From: Candidatus Proruminimicrobium quisquiliarum
GTDB taxonomy: Bacteria; Elusimicrobiota; Endomicrobiia; Endomicrobiales; Endomicrobiaceae
DNA: 64,000 bases
Assembly: GCA_018433245.1 (NCBI GenBank)
Contig: JAHDRN010000001.1
Span: 248,001-312,000, forward strand
Reading direction: 5' to 3'
The notes beneath the pieces are model-generated. The model was not told the origin of the DNA and ran no database searches. It was given only the letters and a program-made list of their open reading frames with translations. Positions 1-8,832 of this stretch are shown piece by piece (position 1 is the first letter of the stretch; each line of letters opens with the position of its first letter). The position numbers and the translations under genes are program-made.

Positions 1-1707
1 AGGCGTAAAATTCCAGCGGATATGATGATATAGAAAGAAATCGTGAAGTTCGTAAGGCCCTATAATATCTTCAGTTTTTTGCGAAATGTCTCCTTTTTCA
101 TCAGGAGGAAGAAGTTCCGGTGAAATGGCGGTATTGCAGATTGATTCAAGAGTCTGTCTGCATGATTTAAATTCATCCCATAAACTTGCCTGATGCACCA
201 AATATTTTACAAGCGTTTTAGGGACCGAGCAATTCACGTTGTACATGCTCATATGATCTGCATTATACGTGCAAAAACCTAGAGCAAGTTCGGACAAATC
301 TCCGGTTCCCAGAACAATTTTATTTGTTTTATTGGCATAATCCATAAGAATCTGCGTTCGTTCTCTCGCCTGAGAGTTTTCATAAGTGACTGAACGGTCG
401 TTTTCCGGCAATCCTATATCTTTAAAATGCTGAATGCAGGCTGCCGCAATAGATATTTCCTGCTTATCAATGCCGAGTTCATCCATAAGTTTAACTGCGT
501 TATTTTTTGTTCTGTTTGTTGTCCCGAATCCCGGCATTGTAATGCCTGTTATAGTTTTTCTGTCCCAGCCGAGTTTATCAACAGCTATTACTGCAACAAC
601 AAGCGCAAGAGTCGAATCAAGTCCGCCGGATACTCCTATTACGATTCCTTTTGTTTTGCTTGTTTCAAGACGCGTCATAAGCCCGTTAACCTGAATATTT
701 AAAATTTCTTCGGCGCGTTCTTTCATTTTATCGTCTGTTTTAGGCACAAAAGGAGCAGAATCAATATAACGGTTTAATTCTTTAGGCTGTTGAGCGGAAT
801 CAAGATTTATTTCTATTGTTTTTATTTTTCCGTTTAAAACGTCGTAAAAATGATCAGCCTGATCTCCGAAAGACGTAAATTTGCGGCGCTCGTTTTCTAA
901 TTTATTTATATCAAAATCTGCAAAAATTTTTGTTCCTTCACGCTGATACAGTTCTGTTTCGGCAAGCATAATTCCGTATTCAAAAGCCAGACAATGCCCT
1001 GAAAATACGACATCGGAAGTTGATTCCGTCGGGCCTGACGCTGCGTAAAGATATGCGCAGACGTTTCTTGATGAGTTTTGGCTGACAAGTTCACGGCGGT
1101 ATGCGGCTTTTCCGACTGTCTCGGTAGAAGCTGACGGATTTAAAATAAGAGTCGCTCCCATAATGCTCAGACGCGAAGAGGGGGGAATAGGCATCCATAA
1201 ATCTTCGCATATTTCAAGTCCGGTTTTAAAAGATAAGTCTCCGATTGAAACGTTAAATATCAAATTAGGATTAAAAGGTATTTTTTTATATTGTGAATCT
1301 ATATTAAATCCGGAATGAAACCATCTGCGTTCATAATATTCTTTGTATGAAGGAAGATACGATTTGGGGATAAATGCTTTTATTTTTCCGTTTGCAATTA
1401 CTGCCGCAACATTCCAAAGCCTGGATTGGTGATAAAGAGGAAGCCCGACAACGGCTATTATGTCTTTTGTCTCGTTAGCTATTTTATCAAGAGCTTCTTC
1501 TGATTTTTTTAATAAAATATCCTGCTGAAACAGGTCTCCGCATGTATATCCCGTCAAAGAAAGTTCCGGAAATAATACGATTGACGCATTTTGTTTTTTC
1601 GCGGATTTTATATCGACAATAATCTGATTTGTATTAAATTCAATATCGGCAATTTTAATTCTGGGAGAGCACGCGCATGTTCTGATAAAACCGTACTTGC
1701 TGATCAT
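1..1707 (-). CDS. nadE: Glutamine-dependent NAD+ synthetase (3' end beyond window)
   Basis: Final step of NAD+ synthesis: ATP-dependent amidation of deamido-NAD+ with ammonia released from glutamine. The reading frame starts at the ATG at 1707, preceded by GGAGA. The N-terminal nitrilase-type glutaminase domain shows FPELSLTGYTCGDLF near residues 50-65. The C-terminal synthetase domain shows GTGDLSELALGFCTYNADHM near the left edge. 569 codons are inside the window; the fused two-domain enzyme is usually about 640-680 residues, so the missing part is probably short. It lies upstream of the integrated element and is probably a normal chromosomal gene. Family assignment is secure from the two conserved blocks. 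Confidence 0.93.
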   Translation of the reverse strand, partial: MISKYGFIRTCACSPRIKIADIEFNTNQIIVDIKSAKKQNASIVLFPELSLTGYTCGDLFQQDILLKKSEEALDKIANETKDIIAVVGLPLYHQSRLWNVAAVIANGKIKAFIPKSYLPSYKEYYERRWFHSGFNIDSQYKKIPFNPNLIFNVSIGDLSFKTGLEICEDLWMPIPPSSRLSIMGATLILNPSASTETVGKAAYRRELVSQNSSRNVCAYLYAASGPTESTSDVVFSGHCLAFEYGIMLAETELYQREGTKIFADFDINKLENERRKFTSFGDQADHFYDVLNGKIKTIEINLDSAQQPKELNRYIDSAPFVPKTDDKMKERAEEILNIQVNGLMTRLETSKTKGIVIGVSGGLDSTLALVVAVIAVDKLGWDRKTITGITMPGFGTTNRTKNNAVKLMDELGIDKQEISIAAACIQHFKDIGLPENDRSVTYENSQARERTQILMDYANKTNKIVLGTGDLSELALGFCTYNADHMSMYNVNCSVPKTLVKYLVHQASLWDEFKSCRQTLESICNTAISPELLPPDEKGDISQKTEDIIGPYELHDFFLYHHIRWNFTP

Positions 1708-2187
1708 ATCTTCTCCGGCAAATAAAATTTTGTATAAAAATTAACTTTAATAAGACACATTATAGAATATTATTATCATTATATAAATAATTTTATACAG
1801 TTTTAGTTTTTTTAATAAACATAAAAATGACCAGTTTATTAGTAAATATTTTTTATAAGTTAAAAAGAATTCAGATATTTGATTGTTGTTTATATTGCTT
1901 TTATCATTTGCTATTAAAAATTTATTAGTTTGTGTGAATTGAAATAATTTTAAAACGATGTGTACGTAAGCAAGATTACAAAGGATAGCAAATAAATTTT
2001 CAAAAGTGTTTTGTTGATTATTTTTATTTTAGACGAGGCAACAAAATATAATATCTGTTTTCGAAGTATTTTGTGAAGATTTTTAATTTTATTTTGGACG
2101 AGGTATACCTAGCAAAGCCGAGCGGTAGCGAGAGGGGTATCCGAAGTTCAAAAAAAATTAAAAAGAACACAAAAGACAAAGAAAAAT
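1708..2187. other. Intergenic region between nadE and the left element end
   Basis: No gene is visible in these 480 bases. Reading leftwards, TATAAT at 1764-1759 with TTTATA 17 bases upstream is a plausible nadE promoter. The motif TTTTATTTT(A/G)GACGAGG occurs twice, at 2022-2038 and 2087-2103, followed by an unusually GC-rich patch at 2101-2155 in otherwise AT-rich DNA. Its function is unknown. Confidence 0.4.
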
Positions 2188-2202
2188 AACGCGCCCAAGA
2201 GG
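2188..2202. repeat. Left attachment-site direct repeat
   Basis: AACGCGCCCAAGAGG, identical to 15765-15779. It is a detached copy of the tRNA-Arg 3' end (T-stem 3' side plus acceptor 3' strand). After GG the sequence (CGACTC...) no longer matches the tRNA, which marks the edge of identity. Confidence 0.85.
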
Positions 2203-2696
2203 CGACTCGTATATTATATATAAATAATACTGTAAATTAAATACTCTGCTGTTTTATCGACGGTAGACTTTTGTTTGTGATTGTTGTTATTTGTTTTATT
2301 TTTGTAACTTTTATTCATCAAATCTACCACAAAATCTCCCACAAAAACTATGTATAAAACAATCATTGTCTAGCAGTTTAGTACATCGCACTCTCAATAC
2401 TGTCCATATATAAAATTCAGTTTTTTAAAATTTATTAAAAGCCCTTCACCTTTTATGTTTTTATAACGACAACTCATATAATTATCATTTCCGTGTATTT
2501 CTGCCTATTTCTGCAAATTACCGATATGTACTAGACAACTTTTAGACAAACTGTTAGTTTATTTATCTATGACTTTTAAAGTTTTTTTAATTTAATGTAT
2601 AATTAAAAACAAATAAATTACAAAAACTAATCAAACTTATTTTGCTTAATCTTTGTTTAATGTAATTAAATCATTTTTGGGAAAAAGGAATTAATT
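2203..2696. other. Left subterminal non-coding region of the element
   Basis: No ORF of note. It contains a 19-bp copy of a motif found next to the right end (2325-2343), TATCGACGGTA at 2255-2265, and three copies of TAGACAA (2532-2538, 2543-2549, and inverted at 2366-2372). Such short repeats near an att site fit recombinase or accessory-factor binding, by inference only. TATAAT at 2598-2603 with a weak -35 may drive the gene at 2697, which has AAAAAGGAA upstream of its ATG. Confidence 0.45.
2325..2343 (+). repeat. Subterminal 19-bp repeat, left copy
   Basis: TACCACAAAATCTCCCACA, identical and in the same orientation to 15732-15750. Each copy contains CCACAAAATCT followed by CCCACA, itself a near-duplication. 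Presence at both element ends suggests integrase arm-type or excision-factor binding sites; this role is inferred. Confidence 0.6.
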
Positions 2697-4490
2697 ATGC
2701 CTGGTATGGGAACCCATTCAGATGTTTCATTTAATGAATCTAATGCTAATGCCATACTTGAACAAAAGATAGAATCACAAAAAAATATTAAAGCTTTTTT
2801 TAGTAAAAATGATAAAACTCCTAATTATGATGGTTTCATTGAACTCGTAAATATCAATACAAGAGAACCAAAAAAACAGTTTGTTGTTCAAATAAAGAAA
2901 GTGGCTAAAATGCGTAAAAATAAGGATAATTCATTTAGTTACGAGTTTGAGACAAAATTTTTGTATTATGTAAAAGCAAAAGTTGCAGAAAGTCCTGCTA
3001 TAGTTTTTGTTATAGAGTTTGAAACGCAAATATGTTACTACAAGTATCTTTCAGATGAATATTTAGCAAGTTTGGATTTTGAAGGAAAAGAAAACGTTAC
3101 ACTTAGATTATCAGAGGCTGATCAAATAAGTGATATTGCAGTATTTTATAATACGCTTGATAGGATCGCCTCTGAGAGAAATTTGCGATTTATTGATAAA
3201 TCTCCAGAGCAAATTGCTGAGATACAAACTGCAATGGAGTGGCTGAACAAAACAATGGAAGAACTTTCTTTCTTAAAAGATATGCTTCCGGGCTTTTGGA
3301 AATTTGGAATTGCCAATTCAAATAGTATTTCAATGAATTTATCCCTTATTGAAAAAGGACATAAAACAATAATTGCAGGTGGAGCATCAGGAGCGAATGC
3401 ATTTGGTCTATATTTACAGACTAAGGGAGTTCTAGATACTGGCATTAGAGAATTTCGTAGTGATCCTTATTTTAATACAAAAATTGATTTTACGAATACA
3501 ACAACACCGCAAATATATGTTAAAGAGGTTATTAGGGACTTGTTAGAGGCGTATTTTAATAAAGGAATTCTAAATGTTTCTTTTTTATCTGACAAAGTTC
3601 TTTCTGAGATACTCTTCTCATTCCTTGATAAAATAGCTGTTAACGCTAATGCAATAAACAGTATATGTCACAAAAACATAATAACAGCAGATTATAAGCA
3701 AGAAGAAACTGTTGCACATGCAAAGGAAATATTACTTTATGTTGTTGCTTTATTTATTGATATTATGGAAAGTAAAGATGATAATGTATTAAAACAAATA
3801 TTTAACAATATGTTAAAACGTTCGTTATATTATGATTTTAAAGGTATAGATATAATAGATATTTTAGGTATGCATAGGCTTTTTATAGCTAAAGAAAAAT
3901 ACAATATAACAGAGATTACATTTGATACTTTTTTAAAAAAACTTATTTTTCTAACAAAAGATTATAGATTATATGCAATGGTTATTCTTGAACTTGAAAA
4001 AAGAAAAGTAACAACCATTAAAAGAATTTGGGATATTAGCACTAGTGGACATGATGGCAACAAACTTGAAAGAGCAATTGATTTGTGGTTGGCTGAATTG
4101 CCAATGGAATATGATAGTTATTATCATGGACAATTTAAAAAGAATGACAATTACAAATTTAGTACAAATATCAAATACAATATTATGTTGAAAGAAGAAA
4201 GCTTTGGTTGTTATATGAGTATGGTATATCATAGATATGAAAATAATAAATCAATACAGATAATTCGTGACAAAGATATTAAGTTTCAAATTGATTATTC
4301 AAAACAAGAAAGAATAATATCAAGATGTTTGGGCGCATTTCCAATTGAATTTCTTAACAGTAAAGTCCCATTATATAATGGTATCAAGATTTTTTTATGG
4401 CAAGGGATTGCTGAGTATTATAATATTGATATGAGATGTGATGGAGTTGTTATAGAAAATATGAAACATACTTTATTTAAAAATAAATGA
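2697..4490 (+). CDS. DUF4365-like nuclease-fold protein of unknown function
   Basis: A 597-residue protein without signal peptide or clear membrane span. Residues about 20-140 resemble the DUF4365 domain, a restriction-endonuclease-like fold: an N-terminal helix, then YDGFIEL (D45, E49) and VVQIKK (Q65, K67), followed by a strand-rich stretch ending in FVIEFETQICYYKYL. D45...Q65-x-K67 would be the PD-(D/E)XK-type catalytic set. The remaining 450 residues are mostly helical-looking and not recognised. DUF4365 domains are often the N-terminal module of anti-phage effectors, so a defence role for this first cargo gene is reasonable but inferred. The start codon has an AAAAAGGAA site. Coding is very AT-rich like the rest of the element. 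Confidence 0.55.
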   Translation: MPGMGTHSDVSFNESNANAILEQKIESQKNIKAFFSKNDKTPNYDGFIELVNINTREPKKQFVVQIKKVAKMRKNKDNSFSYEFETKFLYYVKAKVAESPAIVFVIEFETQICYYKYLSDEYLASLDFEGKENVTLRLSEADQISDIAVFYNTLDRIASERNLRFIDKSPEQIAEIQTAMEWLNKTMEELSFLKDMLPGFWKFGIANSNSISMNLSLIEKGHKTIIAGGASGANAFGLYLQTKGVLDTGIREFRSDPYFNTKIDFTNTTTPQIYVKEVIRDLLEAYFNKGILNVSFLSDKVLSEILFSFLDKIAVNANAINSICHKNIITADYKQEETVAHAKEILLYVVALFIDIMESKDDNVLKQIFNNMLKRSLYYDFKGIDIIDILGMHRLFIAKEKYNITEITFDTFLKKLIFLTKDYRLYAMVILELEKRKVTTIKRIWDISTSGHDGNKLERAIDLWLAELPMEYDSYYHGQFKKNDNYKFSTNIKYNIMLKEESFGCYMSMVYHRYENNKSIQIIRDKDIKFQIDYSKQERIISRCLGAFPIEFLNSKVPLYNGIKIFLWQGIAEYYNIDMRCDGVVIENMKHTLFKNK

Positions 4491-4628
4491 TTCAATGTAT
4501 GATGGCTAAGAGAAATATTTCTTCAGATTATGTTTGAAAGTTTTTATTTAAACTCCTATGGGTGTTATAAATTGAATTTGCTATATGTATTTATTAGAAT
4601 TCTAAATGATATAGTTACAGGAGATAAA

Positions 4629-5549
4629 ATGAAAAAAAGTTTTTTAATTGTTATTGTATTATGTTTTTTGTTCACTATATCGTGTTCTAATGATTTGAAT
4701 TCTAGAAGATATGAAGATTCTAATAAATTTAATGATGTATCTATTCCAGTTGAAGAAATAGAAAAAGCAACGAGCACAGGTTCTACTGATGCTGAATTAA
4801 TTTTCACTATATTATCTCCATTTTCAATGCTTTTTGCAAATCCTGATTGTGCAGAAAGATATGAAACTATTAATCAATTAGCAGAAAAAGGGAATCTTGA
4901 TGCAAAAGTAGTATTGTTTTTAGAAAAAAAACATATGCGTCAATTAATAGAATACCAATACGCACATCTAGATCTTTTTAATGCGAAATCTATGCAAGCA
5001 TTAAGAATTTCTTCTTATGCAAATAAATGTATTGATTCCAAATATGATAATCTTGAAATATTACAGGAATTTTACAAAAAGGGGAATTTTAGATTGGATT
5101 TTGTAATAGTAAGGGAAAAATTTATACAATCTGATGCAAAAGAACTTGAGCAATTAGCAGTACATTATCCTTTTGCCAAACTTTTTTTAGCAAGATTATA
5201 TTTACAAGGATCTAATATATTGAAAGAAAATCCGGAAAAAGGGATAACGCTTTTAAAAGAGGTGGCAAAAGAATGGAATCCTGGGTATATTGAACTTACA
5301 GAAAGTACTTTTTTTCTATATGATGATATGGAAATATTTAGCGGTGGTATTGAAGCTTACCCATATCGCTTATTAGCTTTAATATATATGAATGGATACT
5401 GTGGAATTGAACAAAATTATGAAGAAGCCTTAAAGTGGTATAAACTGGCACGTAATGCGTCATATAAGATTATTCATACTAATGAGTATGAAAAAGAAAT
5501 TACAACGTTAAAAAATTTAATAAAAGAAAAATCTGGTAAAAATTTATGA
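4629..5549 (+). CDS. Sel1-repeat lipoprotein
   Basis: 306 residues starting at the ATG at 4629, chosen because ACAGGAG lies just upstream and the start gives a clean lipoprotein signal (MKKSFLIVIVLCFLFTISC, lipid Cys about residue 19). An in-frame ATG at 4530 would bury this signal. The C-terminal part shows Sel1-type helical repeats, for example ENPEKGITLLKEVAKEWNPG and EQNYEEALKWYKLARNAS. Probably a membrane-anchored periplasmic scaffold for protein-protein contacts. It follows the DUF4365-like gene by about 140 bp on the same strand. The partner is unknown; a relation to the larger Sel1 protein at 8833 is possible. Confidence 0.65.
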   Translation: MKKSFLIVIVLCFLFTISCSNDLNSRRYEDSNKFNDVSIPVEEIEKATSTGSTDAELIFTILSPFSMLFANPDCAERYETINQLAEKGNLDAKVVLFLEKKHMRQLIEYQYAHLDLFNAKSMQALRISSYANKCIDSKYDNLEILQEFYKKGNFRLDFVIVREKFIQSDAKELEQLAVHYPFAKLFLARLYLQGSNILKENPEKGITLLKEVAKEWNPGYIELTESTFFLYDDMEIFSGGIEAYPYRLLALIYMNGYCGIEQNYEEALKWYKLARNASYKIIHTNEYEKEITTLKNLIKEKSGKNL

Positions 5550-5676
5550 TTTAACACCACAATAGCATATTAACATTGCTATAAATGCAATTATTCAAAA
5601 TAATAAAGATGAACCTTATAAAATTATAAATCTTTGAAAGATATAAAATAAATTTAAGTTTATACAATGCTTTTAT

Positions 5677-6053
5677 TCAATTCCAACTGTGTTTCTTATC
5701 ACCATAATACTCTATAGCAAATCCTTGTTTTATCAAAGCAGTACTCAATTCTAATTCTTTACCATCCGGAGTAATTATAAATACTTTCGCCTTTATAGAA
5801 ATTCTTTTGAGAACTGTCTGGCTTTTAGTGCTAAAAGCCTCTCTTTTGCTGTTTTGCCTTTGATTTCAGGTGTATCAATACCAAACACCCTAACTGAAAT
5901 ATTCTTTCCAAAAACATCATATTTGCTGTCTAAAATACTAATCTTAAACGTATCGCCATCATATACGGATACTAGTTTAATATTTGTTATATCTTCCGCA
6001 TAAGCACAAAAAGCATATGCAAATAAAAATAAAGCGATATATATTGTTTTCAT
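5677..6053 (-). pseudogene. Frameshifted secreted staphylococcal-type nuclease
   Basis: The frame from the ATG at 6053 encodes a signal peptide (MKTIYIALFLFAYAFCAYA) and the first half of an SNase domain: VYDGDTFKI and VRVFGIDTPEIKGKTA, with DGDT and GIDTPE being the nuclease Ca2+/catalytic region. It stops at 5793. A second frame continues immediately with IKAKVFIITPDGKELELSTALIKQG...YYGDKKHSWN and stops at 5677, which is exactly the missing second half. A one-base deletion (or two-base insertion) around 5793-5802, next to a T-run in the coding strand, joins the two. It is either inactivated cargo or a sequencing error. The gene is oriented opposite to its element neighbours. Confidence 0.85.
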
Positions 6054-6140
6054 AAAATTAAGTTATATGGATTCTACAATAAAAACAAGATAAAAACCAT
6101 AATTTATAATGGGAACAGAATGAATATAACAATACGACTT

Positions 6141-6165
6141 CTAGGTATGCCTGAAGCATACCTAG
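6141..6165. repeat. Perfect inverted repeat hairpin
   Basis: CTAGGTATGC at 6141-6150 and GCATACCTAG at 6156-6165 form a perfect 10-bp stem around the 5-base loop CTGAA. No T-run follows, so it is not an ordinary intrinsic terminator. Role unknown; it could be a replication or transfer hairpin. Confidence 0.7.
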
Positions 6166-6409
6166 TCTGTTAAATAGAAAAGCATTTATGATGTACATTA
6201 AACAGCTTAGTATGTAGCTTATTAACTTATAAATGTAGTTAATTACTGATGTATATATGGGATATATATCAGCCTATGTTGTTATATTAATTTAGTATGT
6301 TGTTGTAATATATAATATGTTATTACACCTATAATATTCAAAATTTTCAGCATAAAATCTACAAACATATTGAAAAATTAATTATATTTTAAATTTATTC
6401 TTTAATCTA

Positions 6410-6426
6410 AAAAGTGGTCCACTTTT
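6410..6426. promoter_or_regulatory. Operator-like palindrome
   Basis: AAAAGTGG-T-CCACTTTT, an 8-bp perfect inverted repeat around one base. The size and symmetry fit a dimeric repressor site. No regulator for it is recognised nearby. Confidence 0.4.
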
Positions 6427-6649
6427 ATATGTTTTTTTAATGAAAGAAGATTAACAAAAACTCTACAATAACCCCATTTAAACCTGCGAAGCTCTCATCT
6501 CTTTTCAAAGTTATACAAAGTTAAAAATCCATAATTGTATGTATTTACTGTCTTAATATCCTAGTGGGGATATAACTCTGTATTTATACATATATTTGTT
6601 TTTGCCCAGGTGGGTATAAGTTATTAAATTAAAATAAAAATATTTTTAA

Positions 6650-6682
6650 GCTATTTATTCTTCGGAATAAATGGCTTTTTTT
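6650..6682 (+). terminator. Intrinsic terminator with UUCG loop
   Basis: GCTATTTATTC and GAATAAATGGC form an 11-bp stem (one G-U wobble) closed by a C(UUCG)G tetraloop and followed by TTTTTTT. It sits 40 bp upstream of the RadC-like start codon and has no ORF directly upstream, so it may end a non-coding transcript or attenuate the downstream genes. Confidence 0.75.
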
Positions 6683-6724
6683 ATTTTCATCAAATTTAAA
6701 ATCAAAAATAAAGGAGGTATTAAA

Positions 6725-7324
6725 ATGGAAAAACTAGAATTCCATGAAGTTGTAGAACAAATCTGTAAGGTAGCAAGAGTAAAGTACGGTAGTAAAACAA
6801 TTAAAGATTTAAAAGGCAATTACAAAAATCTTTATACGCTTTTTAACTCTGAAGATTTAAGCCTAGTAAAAAATCAAAAGTTAAAGGAGGTTATTAGTAT
6901 GGTTAAGCGGTTCGCTATCTTGTATGAACAAACGAAAATACAAGATATGGAGAAAATTAGTAGCTCAGGAGAGGTAGTTAATTTTTTAAGAACAAGTATA
7001 GGAAACAATAGAGATGAGGAGTTTATTGTAATATTTTTGAATTCTATGAATAAAATATTAGCAATAGAAAGTATGTCAAAAGGAATTGTAAATAGGTCTG
7101 CTGTATATCCAAGAAAGGTAGCAAGATTATGTCTTCAATATTATGCTGTTTCTGTAATATTAGCACATAATCATCCAGGCGGAAGTTTAAAGCCAAGTCA
7201 AAACGATATACTTGCAACAGAGGCAATACATAAAGCATTAAAGACTATAGAAGGTTATTTGTTAGACCATATTATAATAGCAGATAACGACTATTATTCA
7301 TTCAAAGATAATGGTTTGATTTAA
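6725..7324 (+). CDS. RadC-family JAMM (MPN+) domain protein
   Basis: 199 residues from the ATG at 6725, preceded by AAAGGAGG at 6713-6719; the longer frame from 6671 would start inside a terminator and is rejected. The C-terminal half carries a complete JAMM metal motif, H148-x-H150-x7-S158-x2-D161 (HNHPGG...SQND). RadC-family proteins are common on mobile elements and plasmids. Despite the name a DNA-repair role is not established; an anti-restriction or peptidase-like role has been suggested for some relatives. The N-terminal 80 residues replace the usual HhH region and end in helices. It starts a row of small plus-strand genes with strong ribosome sites. Confidence 0.82.
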   Translation: MEKLEFHEVVEQICKVARVKYGSKTIKDLKGNYKNLYTLFNSEDLSLVKNQKLKEVISMVKRFAILYEQTKIQDMEKISSSGEVVNFLRTSIGNNRDEEFIVIFLNSMNKILAIESMSKGIVNRSAVYPRKVARLCLQYYAVSVILAHNHPGGSLKPSQNDILATEAIHKALKTIEGYLLDHIIIADNDYYSFKDNGLI

Positions 7325-7349
7325 AAATATAAAAAAGGAGGTGTTTATT

Positions 7350-7715
7350 ATGTTAATAATATTTCTAGTATTTCTGTTCGTTATGTCTGTTATTCAAATA
7401 GGAATGTTTCTATCATTTCCTAAATGGATAAGGTTAATATTCTGTTTGAACCAGTTTATAGGTATGATAGTAAATTTTGGATTAAGTTCTATTATAGTTC
7501 TTTTTACCGGTGTGGCGGTTTATGCAGGAATATCTAATCTGTTTGCCAGTATTATATTTGGTATTTTCTTACACTTTTATACTAAAGTTATAGGAAAAAT
7601 AACTTATAATTTGCAAATACCATTCATTAGAATTACAAACGAAAACAATAAATTGACAGTAGATACAAAAAGTCTTTCATTCCATGCAAGTATCAAAGCA
7701 GAAAATCTAAAATAA
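7350..7715 (+). CDS. Small integral membrane protein, unknown
   Basis: 121 residues. The ATG at 7350 is preferred over the in-frame GTG at 7341 because AAAAGGAGG immediately abuts the GTG but is correctly spaced for the ATG. Residues 1-90 contain about three hydrophobic segments (LIIFLVFLFVMSVIQIGMF; a central stretch; IVLFTGVAVYAGI...FGIFLHF), followed by a polar tail of about 30 residues. No family recognised. It lies 25 bp after the RadC-like gene, probably co-transcribed. A phage-holin or coat-like role cannot be argued from the sequence. Confidence 0.6.
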   Translation: MLIIFLVFLFVMSVIQIGMFLSFPKWIRLIFCLNQFIGMIVNFGLSSIIVLFTGVAVYAGISNLFASIIFGIFLHFYTKVIGKITYNLQIPFIRITNENNKLTVDTKSLSFHASIKAENLK

Positions 7716-7752
7716 TAAATCAAATAAATAATAAACAATAGGGGGAATATAA

Positions 7753-7893
7753 ATGAAATTTATATTGAAAGTATTTTATTTTTGTCGTATAGATAGAATA
7801 ATAGTTGCAGTAGTCAGTAAAGTGCTAGTTATTATAATATTTAACGGTCTAAATAAATATAAAAATAGATATAGAAAGAAAGATTCAGAATAA
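7753..7893 (+). CDS. 46-residue putative membrane peptide
   Basis: ATG at 7753 preceded by GGGGGAAT; ends in TAA at 7891-7893. The peptide has one hydrophobic stretch (RIIVAVVSKVLVIIIF, residues 15-30) and a strongly basic C-terminus (YKNRYRKK). The good ribosome site and position in a tight row of genes argue for a real gene, but the length gives no family match. The layout (hydrophobic core, basic tail) is compatible with a small membrane or coat-type peptide; that is only a possibility. Confidence 0.45.
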   Translation: MKFILKVFYFCRIDRIIVAVVSKVLVIIIFNGLNKYKNRYRKKDSE

Positions 7894-7963
7894 AAAAGCT
7901 GGATTAAATGTTAAAAAATTTAATATAATCAGCCGTATAAGTTGTATATACAAAAGATATTTT

Positions 7964-8167
7964 ATGAGAAAAATATTTATTATAACTTTATGTTTAAGTT
8001 CTAGTTCTAGTTTGACTTTCTTTTGTTACAATTCTTAATCTAATCAGAAGTTTTTGTTATATTACAAAACTAAAAAAATAGAGCAAAATATCAAAAAATC
8101 AATTGAAGTATTTATAAAAGTAGCAGAGCAAGAATATGCTAATAATCATGGTCATATAACAGTTTGA
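7964..8167 (+). pseudogene. Putative lipoprotein gene with in-frame stop
   Basis: ATG at 7964 opens MRKIFIITLCLSSSSSLTFFC, a typical lipoprotein signal with lipobox Cys, then YNS and a TAA at 8036-8038. The same frame continues without another stop for 42 codons (SNQKFLLYYKTKKIEQNIKK... to ITV) and ends at TGA 8165-8167. A single nonsense change in a 68-codon gene is the simplest reading. Alternatives are a 24-residue peptide gene or chance. No clear ribosome site is seen. Confidence 0.4.
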
Positions 8168-8210
8168 ATGGTAAGTAAATATATTTTATTTAATAACTGG
8201 GAGGTTCCGT

Positions 8211-8816
8211 ATGGATATTTTATCAGAAGGTTGCAAGAAAACGTTTAATGATAAAAAGTTTATCTGTCCAAAATGTCTTTCATTTTTTGGTTCGGAGGCT
8301 GTTCCAATTACAATGCTAAAGAAAAAATCCTTTACTTTTGGTTCTGCAATTCGCTGGTCAATATTTCTAAGTGTTTTGATTTTGGTATTTAATTTATTCC
8401 GTGTATTTCTAGTTTATGGGAGAGTTATCCCTTCGACTACAACTGTAGGTTTCGGTCATCTTGCATTTAATGGTCAGTCGTATTATCATCTTAATAATCC
8501 TTTACCAGTTGTTTTTGCAATTTCTATTTATTTATTTATTATTTTGTCAATAATTCTTGGTTTTATTTCGTTGCTGATTCCTGACACAGAACAAAAATGT
8601 CCAATTTGTAAAAGAACTGGAAAATTTGTTTTAGCCAATTCAAAACTTGGTATGGAGTATGTTAACAAGAAAGTAATAAATGATTTATCAAACAAAGAAA
8701 GTAATTCTCAAATAGAAAATAAAACTAGAATTCAAAATACTTTGCATAATAATCAGAGTCAGGCAGATAGCAAAATAAAAGATGCTTATACAAATTGGAG
8801 ACAAAACAGAAAATAA
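8211..8816 (+). CDS. Membrane protein with CxxC zinc-ribbon-like ends
   Basis: 201 residues, with GGGAGG well placed before the ATG. An N-terminal CPKC (residues 19-22) and a second CPIC (about 131-134) flank two membrane spans (SIFLSVLILVFNLFRVFLVY; VVFAISIYLFIILSIILGFISLL), so the two cysteine pairs, both cytoplasmic by topology, could form one zinc ribbon. The C-terminal 50 residues are polar and Asn/Gln/Lys-rich. No known family is recognised. It ends 16 bp before the large Sel1 gene and may be its membrane partner. Confidence 0.55.
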   Translation: MDILSEGCKKTFNDKKFICPKCLSFFGSEAVPITMLKKKSFTFGSAIRWSIFLSVLILVFNLFRVFLVYGRVIPSTTTVGFGHLAFNGQSYYHLNNPLPVVFAISIYLFIILSIILGFISLLIPDTEQKCPICKRTGKFVLANSKLGMEYVNKKVINDLSNKESNSQIENKTRIQNTLHNNQSQADSKIKDAYTNWRQNRK

Positions 8817-8832
8817 TATATAAGGATTTAAA

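Larger units (their letters stand above)
6054..6649. other. Large AT-rich intergenic region with structured sites
   Basis: About 600 bases without a gene between the nuclease remnant and the RadC-like gene. It contains a perfect 10-bp-stem hairpin (6141-6165), a near-palindrome (6410-6426) and two similar short motifs, GTGGGGATATAA near 6564 and GGTGGGTATAAG near 6610, ending in a strong terminator (6650-6682). A short untranslated RNA from this region is possible but no family is recognised. Confidence 0.4.

Noticed and set aside
2101-2160. GC-rich patch near the left end as a tRNA or structured RNA gene
   Set aside because: No cloverleaf or convincing stem can be drawn; kept only as an intergenic note.
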